Translations under genes and position numbers: made by a program | Shown: in pieces, positions 8,075-14,785 of the stretch | How positions within the stretch are numbered: the stretch's first letter is position 1 | How the letters are laid out: each line of letters starts with the position of its first letter | Notes under the pieces: generated by a model | Databases searched by the model: none | The model's input: only the letters and a program-made list of their open reading frames with translations | Told to the model about the DNA's origin: nothing | NCBI GenBank assembly: GCA_035543455.1 | Contig: DATKKE010000041.1 | Span: 1-15,546 of the forward strand | Source of the DNA: CAIKOD01 sp035543455 | Lineage (GTDB): Archaea; Halobacteriota; Methanomicrobia; Methanomicrobiales; Methanospirillaceae | DNA length: 15,546 nt | Direction of reading: 5' to 3'

Positions 8075-8334
8075 ACTGGAATCTCCTCCTCCTCCCCTCC
8101 TCCGAGAATGAGTGCGACGAGTAGGAGAACGGCCACCAGTCCTGCCCCGACGGTTAGTTCCAGGGCGCCTGCGTAAGGAGATTCGAGTACAAAGAAAATT
8201 GCTGCGAGGCTCACGCTGCTGATTGCGTAGGAAAGAATGGCGCGAATAAGATTTTTCTGGATTGTAGCAACGACTGCCGTTACCACTGCTGCTATGCCAA
8301 GTATGCTTACGATGAAAAAATCAACATCAGGCAT
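8071..8334 (-). CDS. MbhD / DUF4040 / NuoJ N-terminal-like small membrane subunit, first gene of the second hydrogenase operon
   Basis: An 87-residue protein with three hydrophobic segments (about 6-23, 29-49 and 60-78) and a short acidic tail (EEEEIP). The IQKNLIRAILSYAISSVSLA and ELTVGAGLVAVLLLVAL stretches match the MbhD/MrpB-type DUF4040 pattern (..R.L..A.L......LT...VGAGL). The glutamate E59 of ELTVGAGL is the usual conserved acidic residue. ATG 8334 has GGAG about 11 bases upstream. Two earlier ATGs (around 8344-8339) are in another frame and stop at once. It is the first recognisable gene of the operon. Confidence 0.85.
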   Translation of the reverse strand: MPDVDFFIVSILGIAAVVTAVVATIQKNLIRAILSYAISSVSLAAIFFVLESPYAGALELTVGAGLVAVLLLVALILGGGEEEEIPV

Positions 8335-8389
8335 CAGCCATCATACTCCGGTGACCACCCTTTAGGTATAATAACCCGTAGACGAGATA

Positions 8390-8399
8390 CCCGATCGGG
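8390..8399. promoter_or_regulatory. Palindrome CCCGATCGGG upstream of the second hydrogenase operon
   Basis: A perfect 10-bp palindrome 56-65 bases before the start of the MbhD-like gene, a few bases downstream (on the minus strand) of a TATA-like CGTATAATTT at 8420-8411. Its position would suit an operator for a repressor near the transcription start. This is inferred from symmetry and position only; a 10-bp GC-rich palindrome can occur by chance. Confidence 0.25.
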
Positions 8400-8410
8400 A
8401 ATTGGCAAAA

Positions 8411-8531
8411 AAATTATACGAAATTGAAAACAGGGGGACTCCCCTTGCCATTGCGCGGACGGATAAGGAAAGTTTATCATCGGGGTCTTCCAGGTTTACC
8501 AGGCATCCCGGAAAGCGCAGCCCTTTTTATA
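8411..8531 (-). promoter_or_regulatory. Candidate promoter elements (TATA-like) for the second hydrogenase operon
   Basis: Two TATA-like sequences face the second operon on the minus strand: TATAAAAA at 8531-8524 and TATAATTT at 8418-8411. The first would give a leader of roughly 165 bases, the second a leader of about 50 bases before ATG 8334. A third, weaker ATTTAAAA lies near 8602-8594. Sequence alone cannot choose between them. Confidence 0.35.
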
Positions 8532-8692
8532 CGGCTGTTCAGGGATTCATCCACTTATTTCCTATGACATTGTCGGCTGTTTCACATATTGTTTTTAAAT
8601 AGTCCATCATATCGCGAATGAGAAAATAAATCTTTTTAATTCATTCTTTTGAAATCCCCGGTGCGTCTCCTGCGGTATGATACCCTGGTTCA

Positions 8693-8705
8693 GAAAAAAA
8701 AGAAG
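8693..8705 (-). terminator. T-rich transcription terminator after the ech operon
   Basis: On the minus strand the run TTCTTTTTTTTC lies about 95 bases after the echF stop, with eight consecutive T (A8 at 8694-8701 on the plus strand). Archaeal transcription commonly ends at such T-runs without a required hairpin. It is the only strong T-run after echF, so it is the likely end of the ech transcript. Confidence 0.5.
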
Positions 8706-8798
8706 CAGTTTGTTTATTTACGGCACGTTACTCCCAAGACTCGATTAATTAATGCGATATCGTGGGGTTCCGGGTTTTTTAAACAGGGGATAATCAGG

Positions 8799-9191
8799 CT
8801 AGGTCTGAGCTTCACCGGTTGCAGAGGGTTTTTCCGGTTTTGGCGGTTTCACGTACGTAATCGCCACAGTTTCAACCCCGCGGGTCGTCATCGGAGCAGT
8901 ATACTGCGTATCCATGAACAGGCACGTTACCGGGCATACATCAACGCATGCCCGACAGACGACGCACCGAAGCCTGTCGATTTGCCAGGTCTTCTCGTCT
9001 TTAAGGACAACGATCGCCTGTGCCGGGCATCTCTTCTGGCATAAACTACATGAGATACACCTGCTTTCATCGATAACAACATGGCCCCTTGAAATATCGG
9101 TTTTTTTGGCAGGCTCGAACGGATACCGGATCGTCGCAGGTCTGCGAAGTACCGTCATTAGTGCTGTTTTTGCCATCTCAAAGAATGCCAT
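8799..9191 (-). CDS. echF: Ech hydrogenase ferredoxin-like subunit EchF, two [4Fe-4S] clusters
   Basis: A 130-residue polyferredoxin-like subunit (NuoI type) that carries electrons between soluble ferredoxin and the small subunit. Both [4Fe-4S] motifs are complete: CISCSLCQKRC (C45, C48, C51, C55) and CVVCRACVDVC (C76, C79, C82, C86), each followed by P. An amphipathic N-terminal stretch (MAFFEMAKTALMTVLRRPAT) probably lies on the membrane, and a proline-rich tail follows the second cluster. It starts five bases after the echE stop, the only junction in the ech operon that does not overlap, and is the last gene before the T-run terminator. Confidence 0.93.
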   Translation of the reverse strand: MAFFEMAKTALMTVLRRPATIRYPFEPAKKTDISRGHVVIDESRCISCSLCQKRCPAQAIVVLKDEKTWQIDRLRCVVCRACVDVCPVTCLFMDTQYTAPMTTRGVETVAITYVKPPKPEKPSATGEAQT

Positions 9192-9196
9192 TTAAT

Positions 9197-10276
9197 TCAC
9201 CTCTCCGCACACCCGATGCAGGGATCGATCGAGAGTACAATGACCGGGACATCTGCAAGCTCGCATCCCTGGAGCATCTTTACCAGCGGAGGAATGTTGG
9301 TCAGTGTCGGCGTCCTGATACGGGCCCTCACAAGGAACTTTGTACCATTGCCCTTCACATAATGGATAAGTTCCCCGCGGGGCTGTTCAGAGCGGGAGAA
9401 ATATTCTCCATCCGGCGCCCCTGTCACCTTGATGTCGACGGGTCCATCAGGGATCGTCCTGATAGCCTGTTTGATCAGGTCGATTGAGGTGAATAATTCC
9501 CTGGCCCGGACAACACAGCGTGCATAGCTGTCTCCTTCATGTTCCGTGGCAATTTCGAGGTCGAGTTTACCATACGCGGCATAGCCGGTTTTCCTGATAT
9601 CGATGGCCAGACCACTGGCGCGGGCAACCGGGCCAACTGCCCCCATCTGATACGCATCTGCCTTTTGAAGGACTCCAATGTCCTTCAGGCGGTGCTTAAT
9701 TGAGTTGTCCCGGAGGAAGATTGTCGTCAGCACGTCAATCTCCTCCCTGATACTATCGAGATCGTTACTCATCCGGCCGAGTTTTTCATTATCGATGTCC
9801 AGCCTGACTCCGCCTATCTTGCAGGCACCCTGGATGACCCTTCCCCCGGTCGTCTGCTCCAGTACATCAAGGATCCGTTCCCGTATTCTCCAGGCGTTCA
9901 TAAACAGATTCTCGAACCCGAATGAGTCCGCAAAACAACCAAGCCAGAGAAGATGGGAATGGAGCCTTGAATATTCCGACCAGATAGTTCGCAGGAACAG
10001 GGCTCGTTCCGGTACCTCGATATTCATGACCTGTTCGATCCCCTGGCAGTAGGTCATCCCGTGGATGAAACTGCAGATGCCGCAGGTCCTCTCCGCGATA
10101 TACACATAATCAGGAAATTCCCGCTTTTCCACGAGTTTTTCAAATCCGCGATGAATATATCCTATCGAAGGGATTACATCCACCACCTTCTCGTCCTCCA
10201 GGACCAGGTCGAGGTGTATCGGCTCCGGGAAGACCGGGTGCTGGGGTCCGAACGGAATGATGATCTGCCTAGTCAT
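9197..10276 (-). CDS. echE: Ech hydrogenase large (catalytic) subunit EchE
   Basis: A 359-residue catalytic subunit of a group 4 [NiFe] hydrogenase. The nickel-binding cysteines are RTCGICSFIH (C65, C68) and DPCIGC (C353, C356). The protein ends three residues after the last cysteine (AER), exactly where HycE-type precursors are cut, so it seems to be made in its mature length without a removable tail. N-terminal GPQHPVFPEPIHLDL is typical. It overlaps echD by four bases. Compared with the 394-residue paralogue further left, it is shorter mainly because of that missing tail. It oxidises or produces H2 in exchange with ferredoxin, coupled to ion movement by EchA/EchB. Confidence 0.95.
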   Translation of the reverse strand: MTRQIIIPFGPQHPVFPEPIHLDLVLEDEKVVDVIPSIGYIHRGFEKLVEKREFPDYVYIAERTCGICSFIHGMTYCQGIEQVMNIEVPERALFLRTIWSEYSRLHSHLLWLGCFADSFGFENLFMNAWRIRERILDVLEQTTGGRVIQGACKIGGVRLDIDNEKLGRMSNDLDSIREEIDVLTTIFLRDNSIKHRLKDIGVLQKADAYQMGAVGPVARASGLAIDIRKTGYAAYGKLDLEIATEHEGDSYARCVVRARELFTSIDLIKQAIRTIPDGPVDIKVTGAPDGEYFSRSEQPRGELIHYVKGNGTKFLVRARIRTPTLTNIPPLVKMLQGCELADVPVIVLSIDPCIGCAER

Positions 10277-10641
10277 TGCTCTTCTCCTTTCGGGACCGGG
10301 TTGCCGAAGGGATATTTTATCGTAGTCCTGAAGAGAGTACCTTTGAAATCAATATTCATCCCCCTGACCCGGATGCCAAAGAGATCGTGCATTTCATTCT
10401 CGTAAATGAATGCACCCCAGTACATTCCAGAAATACTCGGCACCTCGGTACCTTCTTTGATTGTTATCCTGATATTCCGGAACCCGTAATCCTTATCAAA
10501 GGAATAATTGATTTCATAGCTGTCACCAAGCGCCGTGCAACCAATTTGTACAAGCCGGTAACCTTCGTTTCTGAATTGTTCCACCCTTCCGATGAGGTTC
10601 CCTATTTCAACAGGCGTGGTCAGCTGCTCTTCTATCGTCAA
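10273..10641 (-). CDS. echD: Ech hydrogenase subunit EchD (NuoC-like)
   Basis: A 122-residue NuoC-like subunit of the hydrophilic arm. The core motif FIYENEMHDLFGIRVRGMN matches the family (E.E.HDLFGI), but the PLRKD part of the complex I signature is missing, as expected for short Ech-type subunits. It overlaps echC and echE by four bases each. It has no cofactor ligands and probably acts as a structural partner of EchE. Confidence 0.92.
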   Translation of the reverse strand: MTIEEQLTTPVEIGNLIGRVEQFRNEGYRLVQIGCTALGDSYEINYSFDKDYGFRNIRITIKEGTEVPSISGMYWGAFIYENEMHDLFGIRVRGMNIDFKGTLFRTTIKYPFGNPVPKGEEQ

Positions 10642-11105
10642 ACGGCATCACCCGCCTTATTAATCTGCCTGCCAGGTCTTTCTATCATCGCATGCCTCTT
10701 ATTTTCAAGAATGCCCAATGCCGCTACCACACCGTCAATAATTGACTCGGGGCGTGCAGCACAGCCGGGGACAAATACATCTACAGGGATGATCTTATCG
10801 ATACCCCCGGAAACATTGTAACATTCCCGGAATACCCCACCTGATGTCGCACATATCCCTATCGCTACAACGACCTTCGGTTCCGGAATCTGTTCATAGG
10901 TGTTCCTGAGGATCTCTTTGTTCTGTTCGTTGACCGAGCCGGTGACCAGAAAAACATCTGCATGCTTCGGGTTCCCCGTATTTACGATCCCAAACCTCTC
11001 TACATCGTAGAGCGGGGTCAGTGCCGCCAGTACCTCGATATCACACCCATTGCATGAGGAAGCATCATAATGAATTATCCATGGAGATTTTTTCAGGTAT
11101 GTCAT
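10638..11105 (-). CDS. echC: Ech hydrogenase small subunit EchC (NuoB-like)
   Basis: A 155-residue small subunit with the proximal [4Fe-4S] cluster. The four ligands are CNGC (C18, C21), GICATSG (C85) and PGCAARP (C115). It has no Tat signal peptide and no extra cluster domain, as usual for group 4 small subunits, so it faces the cytoplasm. The gene overlaps echB and echD by four bases. Its close similarity in layout to the 177-residue small subunit in the second operon shows the two complexes are paralogous. Confidence 0.95.
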   Translation of the reverse strand: MTYLKKSPWIIHYDASSCNGCDIEVLAALTPLYDVERFGIVNTGNPKHADVFLVTGSVNEQNKEILRNTYEQIPEPKVVVAIGICATSGGVFRECYNVSGGIDKIIPVDVFVPGCAARPESIIDGVVAALGILENKRHAMIERPGRQINKAGDAV

Positions 11106-11980
11106 GGCACGACCGCCTTAAGATAGTATAGTACTCCAAGGTTCACGATACCGAGTGTTCCGGCAACAAGCCATGCGCTTCTCAGGGTAAGCTCCCACTT
11201 CACGCGGGCAGTTGTGTTATCGATGAGTATTTCGAGGAAATACGCGATAACAATCGCTGCTATTGCAAGAAGGGGATTCCAGCCGAAGAACAGGTACACG
11301 ACACCGATCAGGAAGACGTACTCAAACCAGTGGGCGATTTCGATTTTTCCAAGGTTAGGTCCTGAAAAATCTGTAGTGACTCCCTTGACGATCTCCTGGT
11401 GGGCATGGTGCGAGGTCGAAAGATCAAAGGGTGATTTCCGGAGCTTGATAGTGAGAACCATAAGGTATCCGATAAACACACCGGGGAGATAGAGGATGAT
11501 GGGAATTCCGGAACTGACGATTGAGCTTACGAAAAAGCTCTTCGTGACCATGTACATCCCGACCGCAGTAAAGATGATCATCGGCTCGTACGCAATAATC
11601 TGGATAAGTTCACGTTCGGCTCCGACATGGCTGTAGGGTGAGAATGATGAATATGCACCCAGTACAAGGAATATGTGGGAAAGGGTGAACGCGAAGATGA
11701 TCAACAGCATATCCCCGCCGGAGAAGAATAATGCTCCCGCTACCACCATGAAAACCAGATAGGAAAGCACGTAGAAGTTCTGGGTAGTCGTTACTACCAC
11801 GTCCTCCTTCTCGAAGAGCTTGCCAACGTCGTAAAACGGCTGGAGCACCGGCGGTCCGACCCTGCCCTGCATGCGGGCCGTTACTTTCCTGTCGATCCCG
11901 GCGATAAGACCTCCGACAGCGGGTGCCAGGAGGATATAGAGGATCGCATTAATGACCGATAAATACGGCCCGGATATCAT
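11102..11980 (-). CDS. echB: Ech hydrogenase membrane subunit EchB (NuoH-like)
   Basis: A 292-residue membrane protein with about eight helices, homologous to NuoH/HycD, which joins the hydrophilic arm to the ion-translocating arm. Visible family motifs are DRKVTARMQGRVGPPVLQPF near residue 30, GAERELIQIIAYEP in the middle with conserved glutamates, and KLRKSPFDLSTSHHAHQEIV. I chose ATG 11980 because it overlaps the echA stop by four bases (ATGA) with GGGGGCGGT just upstream. A frame open to 12031 would add 17 residues that lack family character. Confidence 0.93.
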   Translation of the reverse strand: MISGPYLSVINAILYILLAPAVGGLIAGIDRKVTARMQGRVGPPVLQPFYDVGKLFEKEDVVVTTTQNFYVLSYLVFMVVAGALFFSGGDMLLIIFAFTLSHIFLVLGAYSSFSPYSHVGAERELIQIIAYEPMIIFTAVGMYMVTKSFFVSSIVSSGIPIILYLPGVFIGYLMVLTIKLRKSPFDLSTSHHAHQEIVKGVTTDFSGPNLGKIEIAHWFEYVFLIGVVYLFFGWNPLLAIAAIVIAYFLEILIDNTTARVKWELTLRSAWLVAGTLGIVNLGVLYYLKAVVP

Positions 11981-13881
11981 ATGACCGCCCCCACGAGGAG
12001 GATACCGGCAATGAGCAGGAGTGCCCAGCATAACAGGGTCCCGATCATGAATACCCTGTCCTCGCCAAACAAATTCTTGAGATAATAATTCGAGAGAACC
12101 AGCTCACGTGAAGTACCCATTGAACCGGCAAATTTCATTTCTCCTTCGGTTGTACAGCCACCCATATACGGTGCGATGTGTTTTGATTTTTTTCCGTAAA
12201 ACAACAGGGATAATGGCATGATCATCAACAGGCAGAGCATCATGAGCATGATAGCGATATTGGCCTGCGAAAGGCGTGTCGTCTGACCGTAGATATTCAT
12301 GACAAATGGTTCGATGAGGTAGGTCGAAATCAGGGGGAAGATCAGCGCCACAACGACGACGAGGCCGGTCAGTGTCGTAAGAACCGCCCATTTTTCCCAC
12401 TTTATATTATTTTCAACATTTTCCTGGTTTCTCATTACCGAGATGATCTTCCCCATCCATTTGCTCCAGAAGAACAGGCTGACCGAACCGCCGAACGCGA
12501 GGATTACAATGAAGATAAGACCCAGTGGTGCGGTAATGAATGCCTCGATTGCGGCCCATTTGGAAATAACCATACCGAACGGTGCCAGGAACATACCGGC
12601 CATACCGATAAACATCATCACCGCAACTTTTGGCATTCGCACGATGAGCCCGCCCATATCTTCGATATCCCGGCTTCCAATCCTGTGCTCCACAGTTCCT
12701 ACACAGAGAAAAAGGAGTGATTTCGCAATCGCATGGAAAATAATCAGGAGAATCGCTACCCACATCAGGTTGTAGGTCCCGACCCCGGCACATGCGACGA
12801 TCAGCCCGAGATTTCCGATTGTTGAATATGCAAGCACTTTCTTCGCATTACTTTGGGATACCGCGATACACGAGGCCAGGAGGAAGGTAATACCGCCTAC
12901 GAGGGCTATCATAAGACCTTCCGACGTTCCTGATAACACGGGAGCGAACCGCACGATTATATAGACACCCGCCTTTACCATGGTGCTCGAGTGCAACAGG
13001 GCTGAAACCGGTGTGGGAGCGACCATTGCACCAACGAGCCATGATGAGAATGGCATTATCGCAGCCTTTGTAATGCCGGCGAAACTGATCAACACTGCCG
13101 GGACAAGCGCGAGCGCGTACCCCGAGCTGACCAGAGACTCAAGCTCGAACATCTGCCCGGACGGGATCATTACCGCAATATAGATCAATGCTGCGATGAA
13201 CGCCACACCACCAAGAAGATTCATGGAAAGGGCAAGAAATGCATTATTTGTCGCCTCCATGGTCTGGGAATACCCTATCAGGATGAATGAACAAATCGTG
13301 GTGATTTCCCAGAAGAACAGGATCCAGATGAGATTATTCGAGAAGACCAGGCCGAACATAGCCGACAAAAAGACAAACATGATAAAAAAAAACAGTTTTC
13401 TCCTGTCTTTTATTCCCGAATGGTGCTGGTGATATGTTTCCATGTAACCGACCGCATAGACACAAATCAGGCTGCCGATGATCCCGATGATCATCGCCAT
13501 GATGATCGAGAGCTGGTCTATAAAGAGATTATTTTCTATATTCATCCCAGGAATGAGCCCGGCCTCGAGAAAAACAAGCAATCCTGCCTGAAGGAGTATA
13601 AGGAATACGGTAAAAGTTTTCCGGTATTTTACCCCCACGTACAGGATGTATAAAGCAAGAATTATCTCGATGAAAAACATGATGTGAGCAGTCGGCTCGA
13701 AGGGTATACTGAACATCACGCTGTTTGCGTTAAAATACGTCACGAGTAAATATAGCGAGGCGAGACCGAGCACCAGTGACGAACAGATAACGACTATATT
13801 CCTGATATTCTCTTTCGAAACAAGAAGCATCAAAAGGGCGATTATCAGGGGAAATCCTATCAGGAATAACAGATCATTCAT
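11977..13881 (-). CDS. echA: Ech hydrogenase antiporter-like subunit EchA (NuoL/M-like)
   Basis: A 634-residue membrane protein of the proton-conducting transporter family, the ion-pumping subunit of Ech. The key charged residues are present: E192 in FFWEITTICS, K272 in GITKAAIMPFSSWL, K303 in TMVKAGVYIIVRFAP and K441 in MVISKWAAIEAF. Beyond the core of about 500 residues, a C-terminal part includes HIAPYMGGCTTEGEMKFAGS and a final helix, as in EchA/HyfB-type proteins. ATG 13881 is the first gene start of the operon, with GAGGA seven bases upstream and an AT-rich promoter further up. The frame ends by overlapping echB. Confidence 0.93.
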   Translation of the reverse strand: MNDLLFLIGFPLIIALLMLLVSKENIRNIVVICSSLVLGLASLYLLVTYFNANSVMFSIPFEPTAHIMFFIEIILALYILYVGVKYRKTFTVFLILLQAGLLVFLEAGLIPGMNIENNLFIDQLSIIMAMIIGIIGSLICVYAVGYMETYHQHHSGIKDRRKLFFFIMFVFLSAMFGLVFSNNLIWILFFWEITTICSFILIGYSQTMEATNNAFLALSMNLLGGVAFIAALIYIAVMIPSGQMFELESLVSSGYALALVPAVLISFAGITKAAIMPFSSWLVGAMVAPTPVSALLHSSTMVKAGVYIIVRFAPVLSGTSEGLMIALVGGITFLLASCIAVSQSNAKKVLAYSTIGNLGLIVACAGVGTYNLMWVAILLIIFHAIAKSLLFLCVGTVEHRIGSRDIEDMGGLIVRMPKVAVMMFIGMAGMFLAPFGMVISKWAAIEAFITAPLGLIFIVILAFGGSVSLFFWSKWMGKIISVMRNQENVENNIKWEKWAVLTTLTGLVVVVALIFPLISTYLIEPFVMNIYGQTTRLSQANIAIMLMMLCLLMIMPLSLLFYGKKSKHIAPYMGGCTTEGEMKFAGSMGTSRELVLSNYYLKNLFGEDRVFMIGTLLCWALLLIAGILLVGAVI

Positions 13882-13904
13882 TCATCAGTCCTCAGGATCT
13901 TTTG

Positions 13905-13942
13905 AGGTTTATCATTATTAATCATTTTTAATTATTTCTGGT
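13905..13942 (-). promoter_or_regulatory. Candidate promoter of the ech operon
   Basis: Reading the minus strand, CCAGAAATAATTAAAAATG (13942-13924) resembles an archaeal BRE/TATA pair. A start point about 25 bases downstream would fall near 13900-13910, leaving a short leader with the GAGGA ribosome site before ATG 13881. The distances are consistent, but the whole stretch is AT-rich, so the exact box is uncertain. Confidence 0.45.
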
Positions 13943-14117
13943 TATGTCGGATATCCCAAAAAGAATCCATTCCTTGATTTTCAAGGACAGGGGAATACAC
14001 GGGAAGGATGCATTTATTTCAATCGCTAAGAAAAAACGTGCATACCCATTCCAAGTCCGGATAGCGATTACATCCGGTTCAGTAATTGTTCCTTTCCGGC
14101 ATAATTTTAATGTTCGC

Positions 14118-14167
14118 ATCGGGGAGCACTGGCCCGGGACCGCTCTTCCGCGGGCCATTGCTCCGAT
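14118..14167. repeat. Long nearly perfect inverted repeat / hairpin
   Basis: The arms pair as ATC/GAT (14118-14120 with 14165-14167), then GGAGCA/TGCTCC (14123-14128 with 14159-14164), GGCCCG/CGGGCC (14131-14136 with 14151-14156) and GGA/TCC inside, with a two-base bulge and a two-base internal mismatch. About 18 base pairs in 50 bases make this the strongest hairpin I saw in the window. No T-run follows on either strand, so it is not a simple terminator. It could be a small RNA, a leader element or a protein-binding site. Confidence 0.6.
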
Positions 14168-14232
14168 TTGAGGAAAGGTCTTTCGTGCTTACTTATGCTT
14201 ACCGATCGTTTTGGTGGTTGGCGAGCGGGTGG

Positions 14233-14463
14233 TCAGACTGGGGTTTCCGATGATACATCGGGCTTTGGACGGTAGTCTTGCCAGCTGGGACTGGTGTGTG
14301 AGGAGAGACCAGCATCTAACTCGTCGAACTCCATCTCGAGGAGGGCGATTCTCATCTTCATCAACCAGATGAAATCGTCTGCCTTGCTCAGTGTTATCTC
14401 CCCGGAAGCGGCGAGATCATGCAGGAGGGTGCTGATATCCGAGATGTCAAACTCTGCATTCAT
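14233..14463 (-). CDS. Hypothetical 76-residue helical protein coupled to an antitoxin gene
   Basis: I do not recognise this family. The ATG at 14463 overlaps the stop of the upstream antitoxin-like gene by four bases and has GGGAGA at a good distance, so the two are probably made together. The product is acidic and mostly helical: ISTLLHDLAASG, then SKADDFIWLMKMRIALLEME, then a proline- and serine-rich end. It has no membrane segment and is too short and lacks the acidic quartet for a PIN-domain (VapC) toxin, the usual partner at this position. It might be an unusual toxin, a second antitoxin element, or an unrelated small protein. Confidence 0.6.
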   Translation of the reverse strand: MNAEFDISDISTLLHDLAASGEITLSKADDFIWLMKMRIALLEMEFDELDAGLSSHTSPSWQDYRPKPDVSSETPV

Positions 14464-14639
14464 CGCATTCTCCCAGTTTTCGACTTCACTTCTTTTTCCT
14501 TTTCTTCTTCCTCTTCGTCTACCGTCCCGTACAGATCGTTGTACATGCTCATGACTACATCGGAGAATGTCATCTTACCCCGTTTGATGGAGACAAGGGC
14601 ATCATACGCCTCATCTGTCACCGAGACAGTCTTTGCCAC
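14460..14639 (-). CDS. VapB/DUF217-like antitoxin (GTG start)
   Basis: A 59-residue protein beginning at GTG 14639; no ATG is available before codon 23, and the family starts here. The N-terminal half, AKTVSVTDEAYDALVSIKRG followed by KMTFSDVV, matches the archaeal DUF217/VapB-type antitoxin pattern (KTVTI.DEAY..L...K....SFSEVI), which binds DNA as a dimer and neutralises a PIN-domain RNase. The C-terminal half is a charged tail (DEEEEEKEKEVKSK). The gene sits directly downstream of an AT-rich promoter with almost no leader and overlaps the 76-residue gene by four bases. No vapC-like gene follows. Autorepression is usual for the family but is not shown here. Confidence 0.75.
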   Translation of the reverse strand: MAKTVSVTDEAYDALVSIKRGKMTFSDVVMSMYNDLYGTVDEEEEEKEKEVKSKTGRMR

Positions 14640-14785
14640 AAATGTAAATATTATATAATATATGATAAATGTATCTCAAACAAAAATTATTTTCATTATT
14701 TAAAATATTAATTTAGAATTCAATAAAATAATTATTAAAACTATTATTTTCATATAATTTATTGCATTTATTAAAAATATTATTC
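14640..14785. other. Very AT-rich non-coding tract
   Basis: About 145 bases made almost only of A and T, in sharp contrast with the GC-richer genes around it. It contains many short ATTATT/AATAAT words but no clear tandem repeat. It is non-coding on both strands and lies just upstream of the antitoxin-like gene. It may be an extended promoter, a nucleoid-protein site, or a scar of gene transfer. I see no origin-binding repeats or replication gene to support a replication origin. Confidence 0.6.
14647..14664 (-). promoter_or_regulatory. Candidate TATA region for the antitoxin-like gene
   Basis: On the minus strand ATATATTATATAATATTT lies 8-25 bases before GTG 14639. A start point about 25 bases below this box would fall at or just inside the coding start, pointing to a leaderless or nearly leaderless transcript, which agrees with the lack of a ribosome site before the GTG. 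Confidence 0.4.

Larger units (their letters stand above)
8335..8798. other. Intergenic region between the two hydrogenase operons (464 bp)
   Basis: No complete gene is convincing here on either strand. Reading leftward it holds the T-rich terminator after echF (8694-8701), an imperfect inverted repeat (GAATGA at 8616-8621 with TCATTC at 8641-8646), TATA-like elements for the second operon, and a perfect 10-bp palindrome at 8390-8399. A short minus-strand open stretch that ends inside the first gene of the second operon is treated as a finding. A 66-codon plus-strand frame at 8402-8602 has no recognisable product and lies over the promoter region. Confidence 0.6.
13882..14232. other. Intergenic region upstream of the ech operon (351 bp) with several inverted repeats
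   Basis: No convincing gene on either strand. Open frames of about 75 codons exist on both strands (plus 13944-14171, minus 14158-13928), which cannot both be real; neither product is recognisable and neither has a good ribosome site. The region holds the ech promoter, a perfect 7-bp hairpin TCCTTGA-TTT-TCAAGGA (13971-13987), the long hairpin at 14118-14167 and a small one, GAAAG-GT-CTTTC (14173-14184). This clustering suggests a structured RNA, a leader or an array of terminators, none of which I can name. Confidence 0.5.

Noticed and set aside
8649..9044. A 131-codon plus-strand frame over the end of echF and the intergenic region.
   Set aside because: Most of it is antisense to echF, which has eight conserved cysteines; the product shows no family pattern.
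11981..12031. A longer EchB starting at 12031, 17 residues upstream.
   Set aside because: The extra residues lie inside echA and look unlike a membrane-protein start; ATG 11980 gives the four-base overlap seen at neighbouring junctions and has a ribosome site.
14118..14167. A tRNA or other known RNA gene at the long hairpin.
   Set aside because: There is no T-loop sequence, anticodon arm or cloverleaf spacing; it folds as one long stem.
13944..14171. A 75-codon plus-strand frame diverging from the ech operon.
   Set aside because: No ribosome site, unrecognisable product, an equally long minus-strand frame over the same bases, and its end lies inside the long hairpin. It remains possible as a leaderless gene but is not supported.
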